This document shows positions 8,361-17,076 of a stretch of 64,000 nt of DNA, piece after piece. The DNA comes from Deltaproteobacteria bacterium UBA1386 (GTDB lineage: Bacteria; Desulfobacterota; Syntrophorhabdia; Syntrophorhabdales; Syntrophorhabdaceae): the NCBI GenBank assembly GCA_002305765.1, contig DBQU01000025.1:62001-126000 (forward strand), in the 5' to 3' direction. Every line of letters starts with the position of its first letter. Positions within the stretch are counted from its first letter, which is position 1. The position numbers and the translations under genes were made by a program. The notes under the pieces are model-generated. The model was not told where the DNA came from and did no database searches. It saw nothing but the letters and a program-made list of their open reading frames with translations.

Positions 8361-8834
8361 TTGATTGTCAGGACACCTACAAGATTTTTTCTAGTCAGCG
8401 GCTCGTCCGACGGTTTTTCGCTGCTCAACGCTTTTGACGGAGCCCTTCTGGCTTCGGGTGTGGGCGATACGAATCTGGTGAGAATGAGCAGTATCCTGCC
8501 TCCCGGCTGCTTGGAGATCAAGCCCCGCCCGGCGGCGCTGCCGCAGGGAGCCCTCGTGCCCGTTGCTTATGCCTCCCTTACGAGCGATGTCCCGGGAGAG
8601 GTCATATCGGCCGCCGTGGCGATAGGGATACCCGAGGACCCATCCCTTGCCGGCCTTATCATGGAGTATTCGGCCAGGGCTGAAGAGAGAGTCGTCCTGG
8701 AGCAGGTAAGGAAGATGGCCGAGAAAGGGATGGAAGTCCGAAAGCGGCCCATCAAGGAAATAATGGCCATATCGGCCACGTTTAAAGTCGCTGCCATCGG
8801 CGCCGTGTTTGCCGGTGTCGTCCTGTGGGACTGA
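8361..8834 (+). CDS. Pyruvoyl-dependent arginine decarboxylase
   Basis: 157 aa starting at TTG 8361, chosen because GGAGG lies 8 bases upstream and the protein then begins like the family (I-V-R-T-P-T-R-F-F-L-V-S-G). The self-cleavage site is visible as R-M-S-S-I-L-P-P-G-C: serinolysis between the two serines gives beta and alpha chains and the pyruvoyl cofactor. The reaction is arginine to agmatine plus CO2. Length matches archaeal and bacterial PvlArgDC. It is followed by agmatinase, so the product is used directly for putrescine. Confidence 0.92.
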   Translation: MIVRTPTRFFLVSGSSDGFSLLNAFDGALLASGVGDTNLVRMSSILPPGCLEIKPRPAALPQGALVPVAYASLTSDVPGEVISAAVAIGIPEDPSLAGLIMEYSARAEERVVLEQVRKMAEKGMEVRKRPIKEIMAISATFKVAAIGAVFAGVVLWD

Positions 8835-8905
8835 TGGCGGCCCTCTGATGGTCGGCTTCACGCCGGCAGTGTTCGTGTAACCGGAGATTCCCAGAGGCTA
8901 TTGCG

Positions 8906-9742
8906 ATGGAAGGTGTTTTTCACAACAGGTATATATCTTCCCGACCCGACGAGGGAGGACCGGGCATCGTGATACTTGGCTGTCCTCTCGACGTCACGTC
9001 CTCTTTTCGGGGCGGGTCGAAATTCGGCCCCGAGAGCCTGAGGAAGGCGTCATGGACCCTGGAGACCTACAGCCCCTATCTCGGCCTCGACCTCGACGAC
9101 ATGGACCTCTTCGATGCGGGGGATCTCGAACTTCCCCAGGGTAATCTCCCCGGGTCCCTCGACCGCATCGAAAAGTCGGCCGCAAGGATAATAGGGCCCG
9201 GCCGCAAGCCCCTGTTCCTCGGCGGAGAGCACCTCGTCACATATCCTCTTGTGAAATCGATGATGGGGTCCTTTCCCCTGCTTCAGCTCGTCCATTTTGA
9301 CGCCCATTGCGACCTGAGGGACGAATACGAGGGAGAGAAGCTCTCTCACGCCACGGTGATGAAGCGCGTCAGGGAACTCGGCATATCGGGGATGCACCAG
9401 ATAGGCATACGGTCGGGTACACGGCAGGAGTTCGCGGAGCTGTCACCTGTTCACTCGCCCGACGGGCTGGCCGGAAGCCTCGAAAGGGATATTCCCATCT
9501 ATATCAGCTTCGACATCGACGTTTTCGATCCATCTCTCATGTCCGGTGTCACGACCCCGGAACCGGGAGGGCTGATGTTCGGGGAAGTTATGGATTACCT
9601 CAGCGTCCTCAAGGGGATGGATATCGTCGGCGCCGACCTCGTGGAACTGGCCCCGGACTACGATACCACCTTCGTTTCCTCCGTATGTGCCGCCAAGGTC
9701 GCGAGGGAGATCGTCATGCTCTTGCACTCCGGAATCAAATAG
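8906..9742 (+). CDS. speB: Agmatinase / ureohydrolase
   Basis: 278 aa. The manganese ligands of the arginase-agmatinase fold are present in order: G-G-E-H (near residue 107), H-F-D-A-H-C-D (near 132) and S-F-D-I-D-V-F-D-P (near 205); the last carries both late aspartates. The family glutamate is in A-D-L-V-E-L-A-P. It hydrolyses agmatine to putrescine and urea; arginase cannot be excluded from sequence alone, but the arginine decarboxylase 70 bases upstream makes agmatine the expected substrate. Third gene of a plus-strand series with the regulator and decarboxylase. Confidence 0.9.
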   Translation: MEGVFHNRYISSRPDEGGPGIVILGCPLDVTSSFRGGSKFGPESLRKASWTLETYSPYLGLDLDDMDLFDAGDLELPQGNLPGSLDRIEKSAARIIGPGRKPLFLGGEHLVTYPLVKSMMGSFPLLQLVHFDAHCDLRDEYEGEKLSHATVMKRVRELGISGMHQIGIRSGTRQEFAELSPVHSPDGLAGSLERDIPIYISFDIDVFDPSLMSGVTTPEPGGLMFGEVMDYLSVLKGMDIVGADLVELAPDYDTTFVSSVCAAKVAREIVMLLHSGIK

Positions 9743-9777
9743 ACCACGATCGATTCGCTTTTCAGGAGATAAGGACT

Positions 9778-11013
9778 ATGAACAACAAGGACCATGGAAG
9801 GATCATGATAATCGGGGCGGGAGGGGTTGCCACGGTAGCCGCCCACAAATGCGCGCAGGTGCCCGAAGTTTTCGGGGAGATCCTCATCGCCAGCCGGACC
9901 CTGCGGAAGTGCGACGCCATCAGGGACGACATCAGGCTGAGATACGGCAGGGATATCGGGACGGCGAAGGTGGACGCCGACAACGTCCCGGAGCTTGTCG
10001 CTCTCATAAGGTCTTTCGGGCCCGACGTGGTCCTTAACCTGGCCCTGCCCTACCAGGACCTTCATATCATGGATGCCTGTCTCGAGACAGGGGTTCACTA
10101 CATAGACACGGCCAACTACGAGCCCCTCGACGAGGCCCATTTTGAATACAGCTGGCAGTGGGCGTACCAGGACCGGTTCCGCGAAAAGGGGATCATGGCC
10201 CTTCTCGGTTCCGGGTTCGACCCCGGGGTGACGAACGTTTTCGCAGCGTACGCCCGGAAGCATCTTTTCGACGAGATACACTATCTTGACATCCTCGACT
10301 GCAACGCGGGGACGCACGGCCACGTCTTCGCCACCAACTTCAACCCCGAGATAAACATCCGCGAGGTCACGCAGGTGGTGCGCCACTGGAGACAGGGGGA
10401 ATGGATCGAGACGCCCGCGATCATAGAGGACGGCAGCGTACATTTCACCTTCGACTACCCCGTGGCGGGAAACAAGGAAAGCTATCTCCTGTACCACGAG
10501 GAACTGGAATCCCTCGCCAGGAACCTGAAGGGGCTGAAGAAGGCCAGGTTCTGGATGACCTTTTCCGAGAACTACCTGACTCACCTCAGGGTCCTCCGGA
10601 ACGTGGGAATGACGAGGATCGACGAGGTCGATTACGAGGGGAACAGGGTGATCCCGATAAAGTTCCTCAAGGCCCTGCTTCCGGAACCGGCCTCGCTGGG
10701 CACGAAATACACGGGGAAGACCGTCATCGGCAACATCATGACGGGTGTGAAGGACGGCAACACCATTACCCGCTACATCTACAATGTCTGTGACCACGAA
10801 GAGGCGTTCAAAGAGACGGGCACGCAGGCTATCGCCTACACGACAGGCGTGCCCGCCATGATCGGGGCGATGATGGTGCTCACCGGTGTCTGGCGGGGCA
10901 CGGGCGTGTTCAACATGGAAGATCTCGACCCCGACCCCTTTATGGAGGCCCTGATGAAATACGGCCTTCCCTGGCAGGTCGTGGAGCACGCGCCCCTGCC
11001 GCAGGAGCCGTGA
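9778..11013 (+). CDS. Carboxynorspermidine / carboxyspermidine synthase (saccharopine dehydrogenase-like)
   Basis: 411 aa from the ATG at 9778, which has AGGAGATAAGG just upstream. N-terminal NAD(P)-binding fold (I-I-G-A-G-G-V-A-T-V-A-A-H-K) followed by the saccharopine-dehydrogenase-like segment Y-I-D-T-A-N-Y-E-P and G-F-D-P-G-V-T-N-V-F. It reductively condenses putrescine (or diaminopropane) with aspartate semialdehyde. The partner decarboxylase starts 7 bases after its stop. The same open frame continues upstream to 9307, but that part is antisense-like filler over the agmatinase gene and is not counted. Confidence 0.92.
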   Translation: MNNKDHGRIMIIGAGGVATVAAHKCAQVPEVFGEILIASRTLRKCDAIRDDIRLRYGRDIGTAKVDADNVPELVALIRSFGPDVVLNLALPYQDLHIMDACLETGVHYIDTANYEPLDEAHFEYSWQWAYQDRFREKGIMALLGSGFDPGVTNVFAAYARKHLFDEIHYLDILDCNAGTHGHVFATNFNPEINIREVTQVVRHWRQGEWIETPAIIEDGSVHFTFDYPVAGNKESYLLYHEELESLARNLKGLKKARFWMTFSENYLTHLRVLRNVGMTRIDEVDYEGNRVIPIKFLKALLPEPASLGTKYTGKTVIGNIMTGVKDGNTITRYIYNVCDHEEAFKETGTQAIAYTTGVPAMIGAMMVLTGVWRGTGVFNMEDLDPDPFMEALMKYGLPWQVVEHAPLPQEP

Positions 11014-11020
11014 CGAACAC

Positions 11021-12361
11021 GTGGGTGCCGGACTCATCATCGAAGAGGCCCTGAAATATATCTCCGCGAAAGACGCCCGCGCCGCGGCGATGTACCATGC
11101 CCTTAACGACCGGAACAGGCGCAGGGTCCTCGGGGCCCTCGACGGAAAGGGCCTGAAGTCACTGACGCGTCTCGTCATGAAGGCGCGCTCGAAGGTCTTC
11201 CGGGAAGCGGAAGAGAGAACTCCCGGTGTCGCGGAGGGCATCGTACGCACCCCTGCCTACCTCATCGACGAGAGCCTTATCGAGGAGAACATGCGTGTCC
11301 TGAGGTATGTGAAGGACAGGACGGGGTGCAGGATACTCCACGCCCTGAAGGCCTACGCGTCCTTTGCGACCTTCGGAGTGATGACGCCTTATCTCGACGG
11401 GGTGTGTGCCAGCGGGGCCAACGAGGCAAGGCTGGGCCGCGAGGAGTTCGGAAAGGAGGTCCACACCTTCGGTGCGGCATACACTGAAAAGGACGTACGG
11501 GCGGTCCTCAGGTATTCTGATTGCGTCATTTTCAATTCATTCCACCAACTCGGGAGGTATGGGGAGGCGGCGAGGCGTCTCGGGCGCCAGATCGGGCTTC
11601 GGGTGAACCCCGGGCATGCGGAGGTTCAGACGGCGATGTATAACCCCTGTGCTCCCCGTTCGAGACTGGGAGTGGTGCACGACGAGTTCGAGCGCCGCTT
11701 TCCCGCCGTTGCCGGCCAGGTTCAAGGCCTGCATTTTCACGCGATGTGCGAGCAGAATTCCGATGTCCTTCAAAGAATCCTCAAGTCCTTCGAACGTCTT
11801 TACGGGCGGTACCTGAAGGGCCTCAGGTGGGTGAACTTCGGAGGCGGTCATCACATAACCAGGGATGACTACGACCTCGAACGCCTCATAGGCATTATCG
11901 ATGCTTTTAAGGCAAGGTACGGGGTGGAGGTCTACCTCGAGCCCGGCGAGGCCAGCGTGTACCACGCGGGGGTCCTCGTCTCCACCGTGGTCGACATCGT
12001 GAGGAATGAAATGGAAATAGCCATACTCGACACCTCCGCGGAGACACACATGCCCGATGTCCTTCTCATGCCGTACAGGCCTCACGTCATGGGCTCCGCC
12101 GAAGCGGGAGTGAAGAAGCACACGTACCGGCTGGCCGGCCCAAGCTGCCTGGCGGGAGATGTGGTCGGAGACTACTCGTTTGACGAACGGCTCCCGCGGG
12201 GCGCGAGGCTTCTTTTCACAGATATGGCCCTCTACAGCATCGTCAAGAGCACGACATTCAACGGCATCGGCCTTCCCGACATAGCAGTGCTGAGAAAGGA
12301 CGGCCGGGTCGAGGTGGTCAGGCGATTCGGCTACGGGGACTACCGGAACAGACTATCGTGA
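11021..12361 (+). CDS. nspC: Carboxynorspermidine decarboxylase with an N-terminal extension
   Basis: 446 aa from GTG 11021. The catalytic part (from about residue 75, R-T-P-A-Y-L-I-D-E) is a fold-type III PLP decarboxylase. The PLP lysine is in I-L-H-A-L-K-A-Y-A, with the glycine-rich phosphate loop W-V-N-F-G-G-G-H-H and the acidic E-P-G-E-A. It decarboxylates carboxynorspermidine or carboxyspermidine, finishing the arginine to spermidine route. The first ~70 residues, helical and basic, are not part of the usual enzyme. The next in-frame start (ATG 11177) has no ribosome-binding site, so the extension may be real. Overlap-like spacing with the previous gene indicates coupling. Confidence 0.9.
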   Translation: MGAGLIIEEALKYISAKDARAAAMYHALNDRNRRRVLGALDGKGLKSLTRLVMKARSKVFREAEERTPGVAEGIVRTPAYLIDESLIEENMRVLRYVKDRTGCRILHALKAYASFATFGVMTPYLDGVCASGANEARLGREEFGKEVHTFGAAYTEKDVRAVLRYSDCVIFNSFHQLGRYGEAARRLGRQIGLRVNPGHAEVQTAMYNPCAPRSRLGVVHDEFERRFPAVAGQVQGLHFHAMCEQNSDVLQRILKSFERLYGRYLKGLRWVNFGGGHHITRDDYDLERLIGIIDAFKARYGVEVYLEPGEASVYHAGVLVSTVVDIVRNEMEIAILDTSAETHMPDVLLMPYRPHVMGSAEAGVKKHTYRLAGPSCLAGDVVGDYSFDERLPRGARLLFTDMALYSIVKSTTFNGIGLPDIAVLRKDGRVEVVRRFGYGDYRNRLS

Positions 12362-12547
12362 AATACGGTTTCGGATTTCACGTTCAAGGTTCAAAGGCTC
12401 GACCGGAGGAGTGCCGGGCCCGCGGCTTGCGAACGCTGGGAGATGAACGTACCGGCTCCATGGTTGAATAAAAATCTTTTGATTTACACATGCCATTTTG
12501 CGATAATGGAATTGATCCCCTGACATTGCATCTTCGCTGGAGGCCGG

Positions 12548-14248
12548 ATGAGTCACAGCAGGACCATTCTTCTCGTGGAGGTCGAGGCGGAAACCGCCGG
12601 GGCGCGGCGCCGGGCCCTTGAGAGATGCGGCTATACGGTCATCATCGTTGCGTCTAATGGAGAGGCTTTAGAGAGGGTCCGATCGGACCCTGGCATCGAT
12701 CTCGTCATCGCCGGCGTCGACCCGGGAGACGGCATGAACGGCCCCGAGGCGGCCGAGGCCATTCTCGCAGAAAGGGACATCCCCGTCCTCTTCTATTTTC
12801 ATCCCCGTTCTTTCAGACAGAATACCACGGACAGGACCGGGGGCCCCGTCTGTTACGGCTACGCCCTGGCCGGCTTCGGTGAGGCCCGGCTTCAGGTCCC
12901 GGTTCAGGCGGCTCTGGAGTTGCACCGGGCACACCGCCGGATGAAAGACCCGGATATGGCGGAAAGCGGCGGGGGCGACCGGGAGAGATACCGGGTCCTG
13001 ATGGACCAGGCGAGCGATGCCATCATCATTGCCGATGTGAAGGGGAACTTCCTGGAGGTCAACCGCCGTGCCGCGGAGCTTCTGGGTTACACGAAGAAGG
13101 AACTGGTGGGCATGACCCCTCTCGACATCCACCCGAAAGAGGAGCGGGAAAGGGTGGCGCACCACTTCGCGGGGATAGCTGCCGGTCAGATAGAGGCCCT
13201 GTACGATACGAGCGTTCTGACGAAGAACGGAGATATCATCCCCGTCGATATCACGGGCTCCCCGATCAAACACGGGGGCAGAACGCTGGTCCAGGGGATC
13301 TTCAGGGACATAACGGATCACAAGAGGATGGAGGATGATCTGAAGATGCACCGGGACCACCTGGGCAAGGTGGTCGCGGAGCGCACGGCACGGATCAGGG
13401 AGGAGGTTGCCAGGAGGAAGAAGAAGGAAGAGCAGTACCTGGCCCTTGTGGAATCCGTAAGAGAGTGGATATGGGAGACCGACGCAAATTTCGTGCACAC
13501 CTACGTGAGCCCCAGGGTGCACGACGTGCTCGGGTACAGTCCCGAGGAAGTGATAGGGAAGAGCCCCATCGATTTCATCCCCGCGGAGGAAAGGGCCCGG
13601 TCGCTGCCTGTCCTGAAGGACCTCCTTTCCCGGAAGCAGCCCTTTGCCGCATTTCAGACCATGGGCCGCCACAAGGGAGGGCATTCGATATATATTCAGG
13701 CGAGCGGCATCCCTTATTTTGATGAGGCAGGCAATCTCCTCGGCTATCGCGGCAGCTGTCATGACATCACGGAGCAGAAGAACACGATGGATGCCCTGAT
13801 GGAAAGGGAGAAGGAACTCTTTGCCAAGTCGCAGACTCTGGAAGAGGTCAACGCCGCCCTCAAGGTCCTCTTGAAACAGAGAGAGGAGGACAGAAAGGAA
13901 CTCGAGGGGAAGTTTGTTTCGAATATCAAGGAGATGATCCTTCCCTACATCTTAAAGATACAGAAAAGTCAGCGCGACCCCCGGGTAAAGGCCTACCTCG
14001 ACATCGCGACTGCCAATCTCAACGAGATCATATCGCCCTTTCTCAACACCATTCGGCAATTGAACCTGTCCCCGCGGGAGATCGAGGTGGCCTCTTTCAT
14101 CAAGGAAGGCAGGACGACGAAGGAGATAGCCCAGATCCTCGGTGTGGCCACGAGCGCCGTCGATTCGCACCGGAACAACATGAGGGTCAAGCTGGGGCTC
14201 AACAAGAAAAAGGTCAATCTGCGCTCGTACCTTCTGTCCCTCAGGTAA
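12548..14248 (+). CDS. PAS-PAS LuxR-type regulator with degenerate receiver domain
   Basis: 566 aa. Residues ~1-125 resemble a response-regulator receiver, but the phospho-acceptor aspartate position reads Gly (L-V-I-A-G-V-D-P-G-D-G) and the conserved Thr and Lys are replaced, so it is probably not phosphorylated. Two PAS domains follow (about 145-265 and 300-410), each entering a coiled segment. Residues ~430-500 form a conserved helical module (N-I-K-E-M-I-L-P-Y-I), then a LuxR/FixJ HTH (L-S-P-R-E-I-E-V-A-S-F-I-K-E-G-R-T-T-K-E-I-A). The last ~125 residues are closely paralogous to the 15403 gene. It likely senses a small ligand or redox state through PAS; targets are unknown. Confidence 0.85.
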   Translation: MSHSRTILLVEVEAETAGARRRALERCGYTVIIVASNGEALERVRSDPGIDLVIAGVDPGDGMNGPEAAEAILAERDIPVLFYFHPRSFRQNTTDRTGGPVCYGYALAGFGEARLQVPVQAALELHRAHRRMKDPDMAESGGGDRERYRVLMDQASDAIIIADVKGNFLEVNRRAAELLGYTKKELVGMTPLDIHPKEERERVAHHFAGIAAGQIEALYDTSVLTKNGDIIPVDITGSPIKHGGRTLVQGIFRDITDHKRMEDDLKMHRDHLGKVVAERTARIREEVARRKKKEEQYLALVESVREWIWETDANFVHTYVSPRVHDVLGYSPEEVIGKSPIDFIPAEERARSLPVLKDLLSRKQPFAAFQTMGRHKGGHSIYIQASGIPYFDEAGNLLGYRGSCHDITEQKNTMDALMEREKELFAKSQTLEEVNAALKVLLKQREEDRKELEGKFVSNIKEMILPYILKIQKSQRDPRVKAYLDIATANLNEIISPFLNTIRQLNLSPREIEVASFIKEGRTTKEIAQILGVATSAVDSHRNNMRVKLGLNKKKVNLRSYLLSLR

Positions 14249-14304
14249 GGCGTATCCCTGCCGCACAAACACCATGACCGGCGACGAGATGATACGGGAG
14301 ACCC

Positions 14305-15063
14305 TCAAGTGAACAGGATCGAAACAGGGATCCCTTTTTCCGTCAGTATATCCTGGAGTTCACGGGCGGCAGCCCTCACGCGGGGCATGGACATGAGGGG
14401 GGCAAGCCCGGAGGAGCGAAGAAGACCGGCCACCTTTCCGGCGTAGTTCAGCCTGTCTATGAGGACCTCGTCGGCGGCCCCCTCGATCATTGACGCAAGG
14501 ACTCCGGGGTCCATCGGGAGCAGAGGTCCTACAAACACGTATGTTCTGAGTCCCGCATCGTGCAGGGCCTTCAGGGCGACGACGCGGGAGGCGATGGAGG
14601 GGGCCCGCGGTTCAAAGACCTGCTTCACGTCTTCCCGGTTCGTTGTTATCGACAGGCCGACCTCCACGTGGGAGAGTTGCCTGAGGATGTCCGTGTCCCT
14701 GACGACGAGCGGGGAGCGGGTCAGGATATGGACCTCGAGGGGTGTTGGAACGAGGGCGGACAGGCAGTCCCGGGTCAGTCGGTACCTCTTTTCCAGCGGC
14801 TGGTAGGGGTCCGTCACGGTGCCGATAAGGAGGGTGCCTTCCCTGACGCGTTTGAGCTGCCGGCGCAGGACGTGGGCCACGTTAGCCTTCACGTCGACGA
14901 AGTCGCCCCATGGTTCGGAATGTCCCGTAAACCGTTTCATGAAGGTCGCGTAGCAGTACCTGCATCCGTGGCCACAGCCAACGTAGGGGTTCAGGCAGTA
15001 ATCGTAGCCCTCGATACCTGTTCTTGTAAGTGCGCTCCTTGCGGTTATCTCACGTATGTTCAT
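14305..15063 (-). CDS. Radical SAM protein (SplB-like / Rv2578c-type)
   Basis: 252 aa from the ATG at 15063, which has GAAGGACG 6-8 bases upstream; the longer open frame to 15213 has no family-like sequence. The [4Fe-4S] SAM motif is C-G-H-G-C-R-Y-C-Y-A, preceded by Y-D-Y-C-L-N-P-Y-V-G. Later runs G-T-V-T-D-P-Y-Q-P-L-E and S-I-T-T-N-R-E fit the family of small radical SAM proteins annotated as DNA photolyase/SplB-like. Their reaction is unsettled. Convergent with the PAS-LuxR regulator and divergent from the smaller LuxR regulator. Confidence 0.85.
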   Translation of the reverse strand: MNIREITARSALTRTGIEGYDYCLNPYVGCGHGCRYCYATFMKRFTGHSEPWGDFVDVKANVAHVLRRQLKRVREGTLLIGTVTDPYQPLEKRYRLTRDCLSALVPTPLEVHILTRSPLVVRDTDILRQLSHVEVGLSITTNREDVKQVFEPRAPSIASRVVALKALHDAGLRTYVFVGPLLPMDPGVLASMIEGAADEVLIDRLNYAGKVAGLLRSSGLAPLMSMPRVRAAARELQDILTEKGIPVSILFT

Positions 15064-15302
15064 GACGGCTACGTCCTTCGCCGGACCGATTATTCTATCA
15101 CAAAACCCTTCGGGAGTCTGCGTACCGCGGGAGGCGCGCAAACGAGCCTGCCTTTCGCCGGCGACCCATCCTCCCGTGTGCCCGTTTGCCCGCAGGGCAG
15201 ACCCGTGAGCCACAAGGCGCCGACCCGTGGAGCACGGGGCCGCGCTGAAAGGGCGACGGCAGGCCAGATTCAGCCGATTGTCGGTTTTTTAATAAGATTT
15301 TC

Positions 15303-15331
15303 TTGACAAAGTAGCGTACCCTATATTTATA
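15303..15331 (+). promoter_or_regulatory. Sigma70-type promoter for the small LuxR regulator
   Basis: TTGACA (15303-15308), a 17-base spacer and TTTATA (15326-15331), followed about 70 bases later by the ATG at 15403 with GAGGTG 6 bases before it. Confidence 0.65.
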
Positions 15332-15402
15332 TAAGGACTTTGAGAATAGCCGTAACGAACCTCGGCTTTCATCCAGTTAATGCATCATGAGAGGTGACCA
15401 TC

Positions 15403-15903
15403 ATGAAATCCACAGCACCGAATGACTCCCCGAGAACAACGGCCGCGAGAAAGTCAGACAAAGAGACGGCGATGAGGATGCAGGCCCTTGAAGAAACGAA
15501 CGAAGCCTTGAAGACCCTCCTCGCCCGCGGAGAGGACGATAAAAAGCTTGTTGAGGACAGGATCAAATCCAACGTGAAGGAACTCGTTCTTCCCTACGTG
15601 GATAAACTCAAGTTGACGGGGCTTACCGTTGAGCAGCAGACCTATCTCGAGATTATCGAAACGACGATCAAGAACGTCTTCTCGTCGTTCCTGCAGAAGA
15701 TAACGTCGAAACAGTACCACTTCACGCCGAAGGAGATCCAGGTAGCCACGCTGATCCGCGAGGGGAAGACGACGAAGCAGATCGCCGATATCATGAAGGT
15801 GACACGCAGCGCCATCGGGCTGCATCGCCATCATATCAGGAACAAACTGGGTCTCGGCAAGGCAAAGGTGAACTTAAGGTCATACCTCCTGTCCCTGCAG
15901 TAG
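15403..15903 (+). CDS. Stand-alone LuxR-type regulator, paralogue of the PAS-LuxR protein
   Basis: 166 aa. After ~30 polar residues it carries the same helical module (S-N-V-K-E-L-V-L-P-Y-V) and LuxR HTH (F-T-P-K-E-I-Q-V-A-T-L-I-R-E-G-K-T-T-K-Q-I-A) as the last 125 residues of the 12548 protein, ending in the same N-L-R-S-Y-L-L-S-L. It has no receiver or PAS domain. It could therefore act constitutively, compete with, or heterodimerise through the helical module with the PAS protein. Its own consensus promoter lies at 15303-15331. Confidence 0.82.
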   Translation: MKSTAPNDSPRTTAARKSDKETAMRMQALEETNEALKTLLARGEDDKKLVEDRIKSNVKELVLPYVDKLKLTGLTVEQQTYLEIIETTIKNVFSSFLQKITSKQYHFTPKEIQVATLIREGKTTKQIADIMKVTRSAIGLHRHHIRNKLGLGKAKVNLRSYLLSLQ

Positions 15904-15955
15904 GAACGGCCCGTTTCCCGACGGCGAAGACGTAACTATTGGCTGTAATTTAGTA

Positions 15956-15983
15956 TTGCCTCCCTATGGTTCTATGCTATAAT
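15956..15983 (+). promoter_or_regulatory. Promoter for the CoA-transferase operon
   Basis: TTGCCT (15956-15961), 16-base spacer and a perfect TATAAT (15978-15983), about 100 bases upstream of the CoA-transferase alpha gene. Confidence 0.65.
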
Positions 15984-16086
15984 CAGCTTGCGAGCTTTCC
16001 ACAGCATCATATTCGACCTAAAACTGAATATTGATCCACCGAATCAAAGATGATCTTGACCCGAATATTCGTAAAGGAGAGAGCGA

Positions 16087-17064
16087 ATGAACAGGTATCC
16101 AGAGATCGCTGACAGGCTGATGGGTCTCGATGAGGCCGTTTCACGGTTCGTAAAAAATGGTTGCCAGCTTGCCATAGGGGGTTTTACCATAACCCGCAAT
16201 CCGATGGCGGTCGCCTACGAGATCGTGCGTCAGAGGGTGAAGGACATCCACCTCGTCTGCCATTCCCACGGGCAGGCGCTCGATGTCCTTGTGGGGGCGG
16301 GATGCGTCGGGAGGCTGGAGATAGCTTACGGCGGTAACGGGCGGTACGCGCCGACGTGTGTCAGGTTCAAGAAGGCTATCCAGCGTTCCGAGATCCAGTT
16401 CGAGGATTATTCCAACTACCAGATGTCACTCAGGTTTCTCGCTGGCGCGCTGAGCATTCCCTTTATTCCGACGAAGTCAGGGCTTGGCTCGGACCTCATG
16501 AACTACGAAGGTTTCCCGGCCGAGGTCAGGAAAGAGGAGAAGGTTGCAAGCAGGAAGTACGCGAAGATGGCAAACCCCTTCAGCGAAGACTGGGATGAGG
16601 TTGTCCTTCTGCCGGCTCTCACACCTGACGTCACCATACTCCATGCCCAGTATGTCGGGGATGACGGCACGGTCCGGATCAAGGGCCTGACCTTTGCCGA
16701 TATCGAACAGGCCAAGGCGGCGGACAGGGTCATTATCACCTGCGAGGACATCGTCCCGCGCTCTTTCATCAGGACGGACCCCGATCAGAACTCGTTGCCT
16801 CCCTTTTTCGTGGATGCCATAGTCAAGGTCCCCTACGGTGCCCATCCGACGGCATGCTACGGCTTTTATGACTACGACCCGAAACATCTTAACCTCTATC
16901 GCAAGATGGCCGAGGATGATACCCTCTTCACGGAGTATCTTGACGAATGGGTCTACGGGGTCGGCTCCTGGGAAGACTATCTCACGAAGGTGGGAATGGA
17001 GATGATCCTCAAGATCAAGGCCAATCCGGTGATCGGGTACGCGCCGGGACTCGACAGGAAATAA
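16087..17064 (+). CDS. CoA-transferase subunit A (glutaconate CoA-transferase alpha-like)
   Basis: 325 aa with AAAGGAGAG before the ATG. It resembles the alpha subunit of family I CoA-transferases of the GctA type: N-terminal G-C-Q-L-A-I-G-G-F segment, then A-L-S-I-P-F-I-P-T-K-S-G-L-G-S-D, and the H-A-Q-Y-V-G-D-D-G-T-V-R-I-K-G run. The partner subunit follows after 12 bases. Which acyl-CoA is used is not evident; in an anaerobic aromatic or fatty acid degrader an acyl-CoA/acetate exchange would be plausible. Confidence 0.88.
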   Translation: MNRYPEIADRLMGLDEAVSRFVKNGCQLAIGGFTITRNPMAVAYEIVRQRVKDIHLVCHSHGQALDVLVGAGCVGRLEIAYGGNGRYAPTCVRFKKAIQRSEIQFEDYSNYQMSLRFLAGALSIPFIPTKSGLGSDLMNYEGFPAEVRKEEKVASRKYAKMANPFSEDWDEVVLLPALTPDVTILHAQYVGDDGTVRIKGLTFADIEQAKAADRVIITCEDIVPRSFIRTDPDQNSLPPFFVDAIVKVPYGAHPTACYGFYDYDPKHLNLYRKMAEDDTLFTEYLDEWVYGVGSWEDYLTKVGMEMILKIKANPVIGYAPGLDRK

Positions 17065-17076
17065 GGAGGTTGTCTC

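Noticed and set aside
9307..9777. Upstream extension of the carboxynorspermidine synthase frame
   Set aside because: It overlaps the agmatinase gene in another frame and encodes low-complexity arginine-rich sequence; ATG 9778 has a good ribosome-binding site.
9658..11250. 530-codon minus-strand frame
   Set aside because: Antisense of the polyamine genes; no domain.
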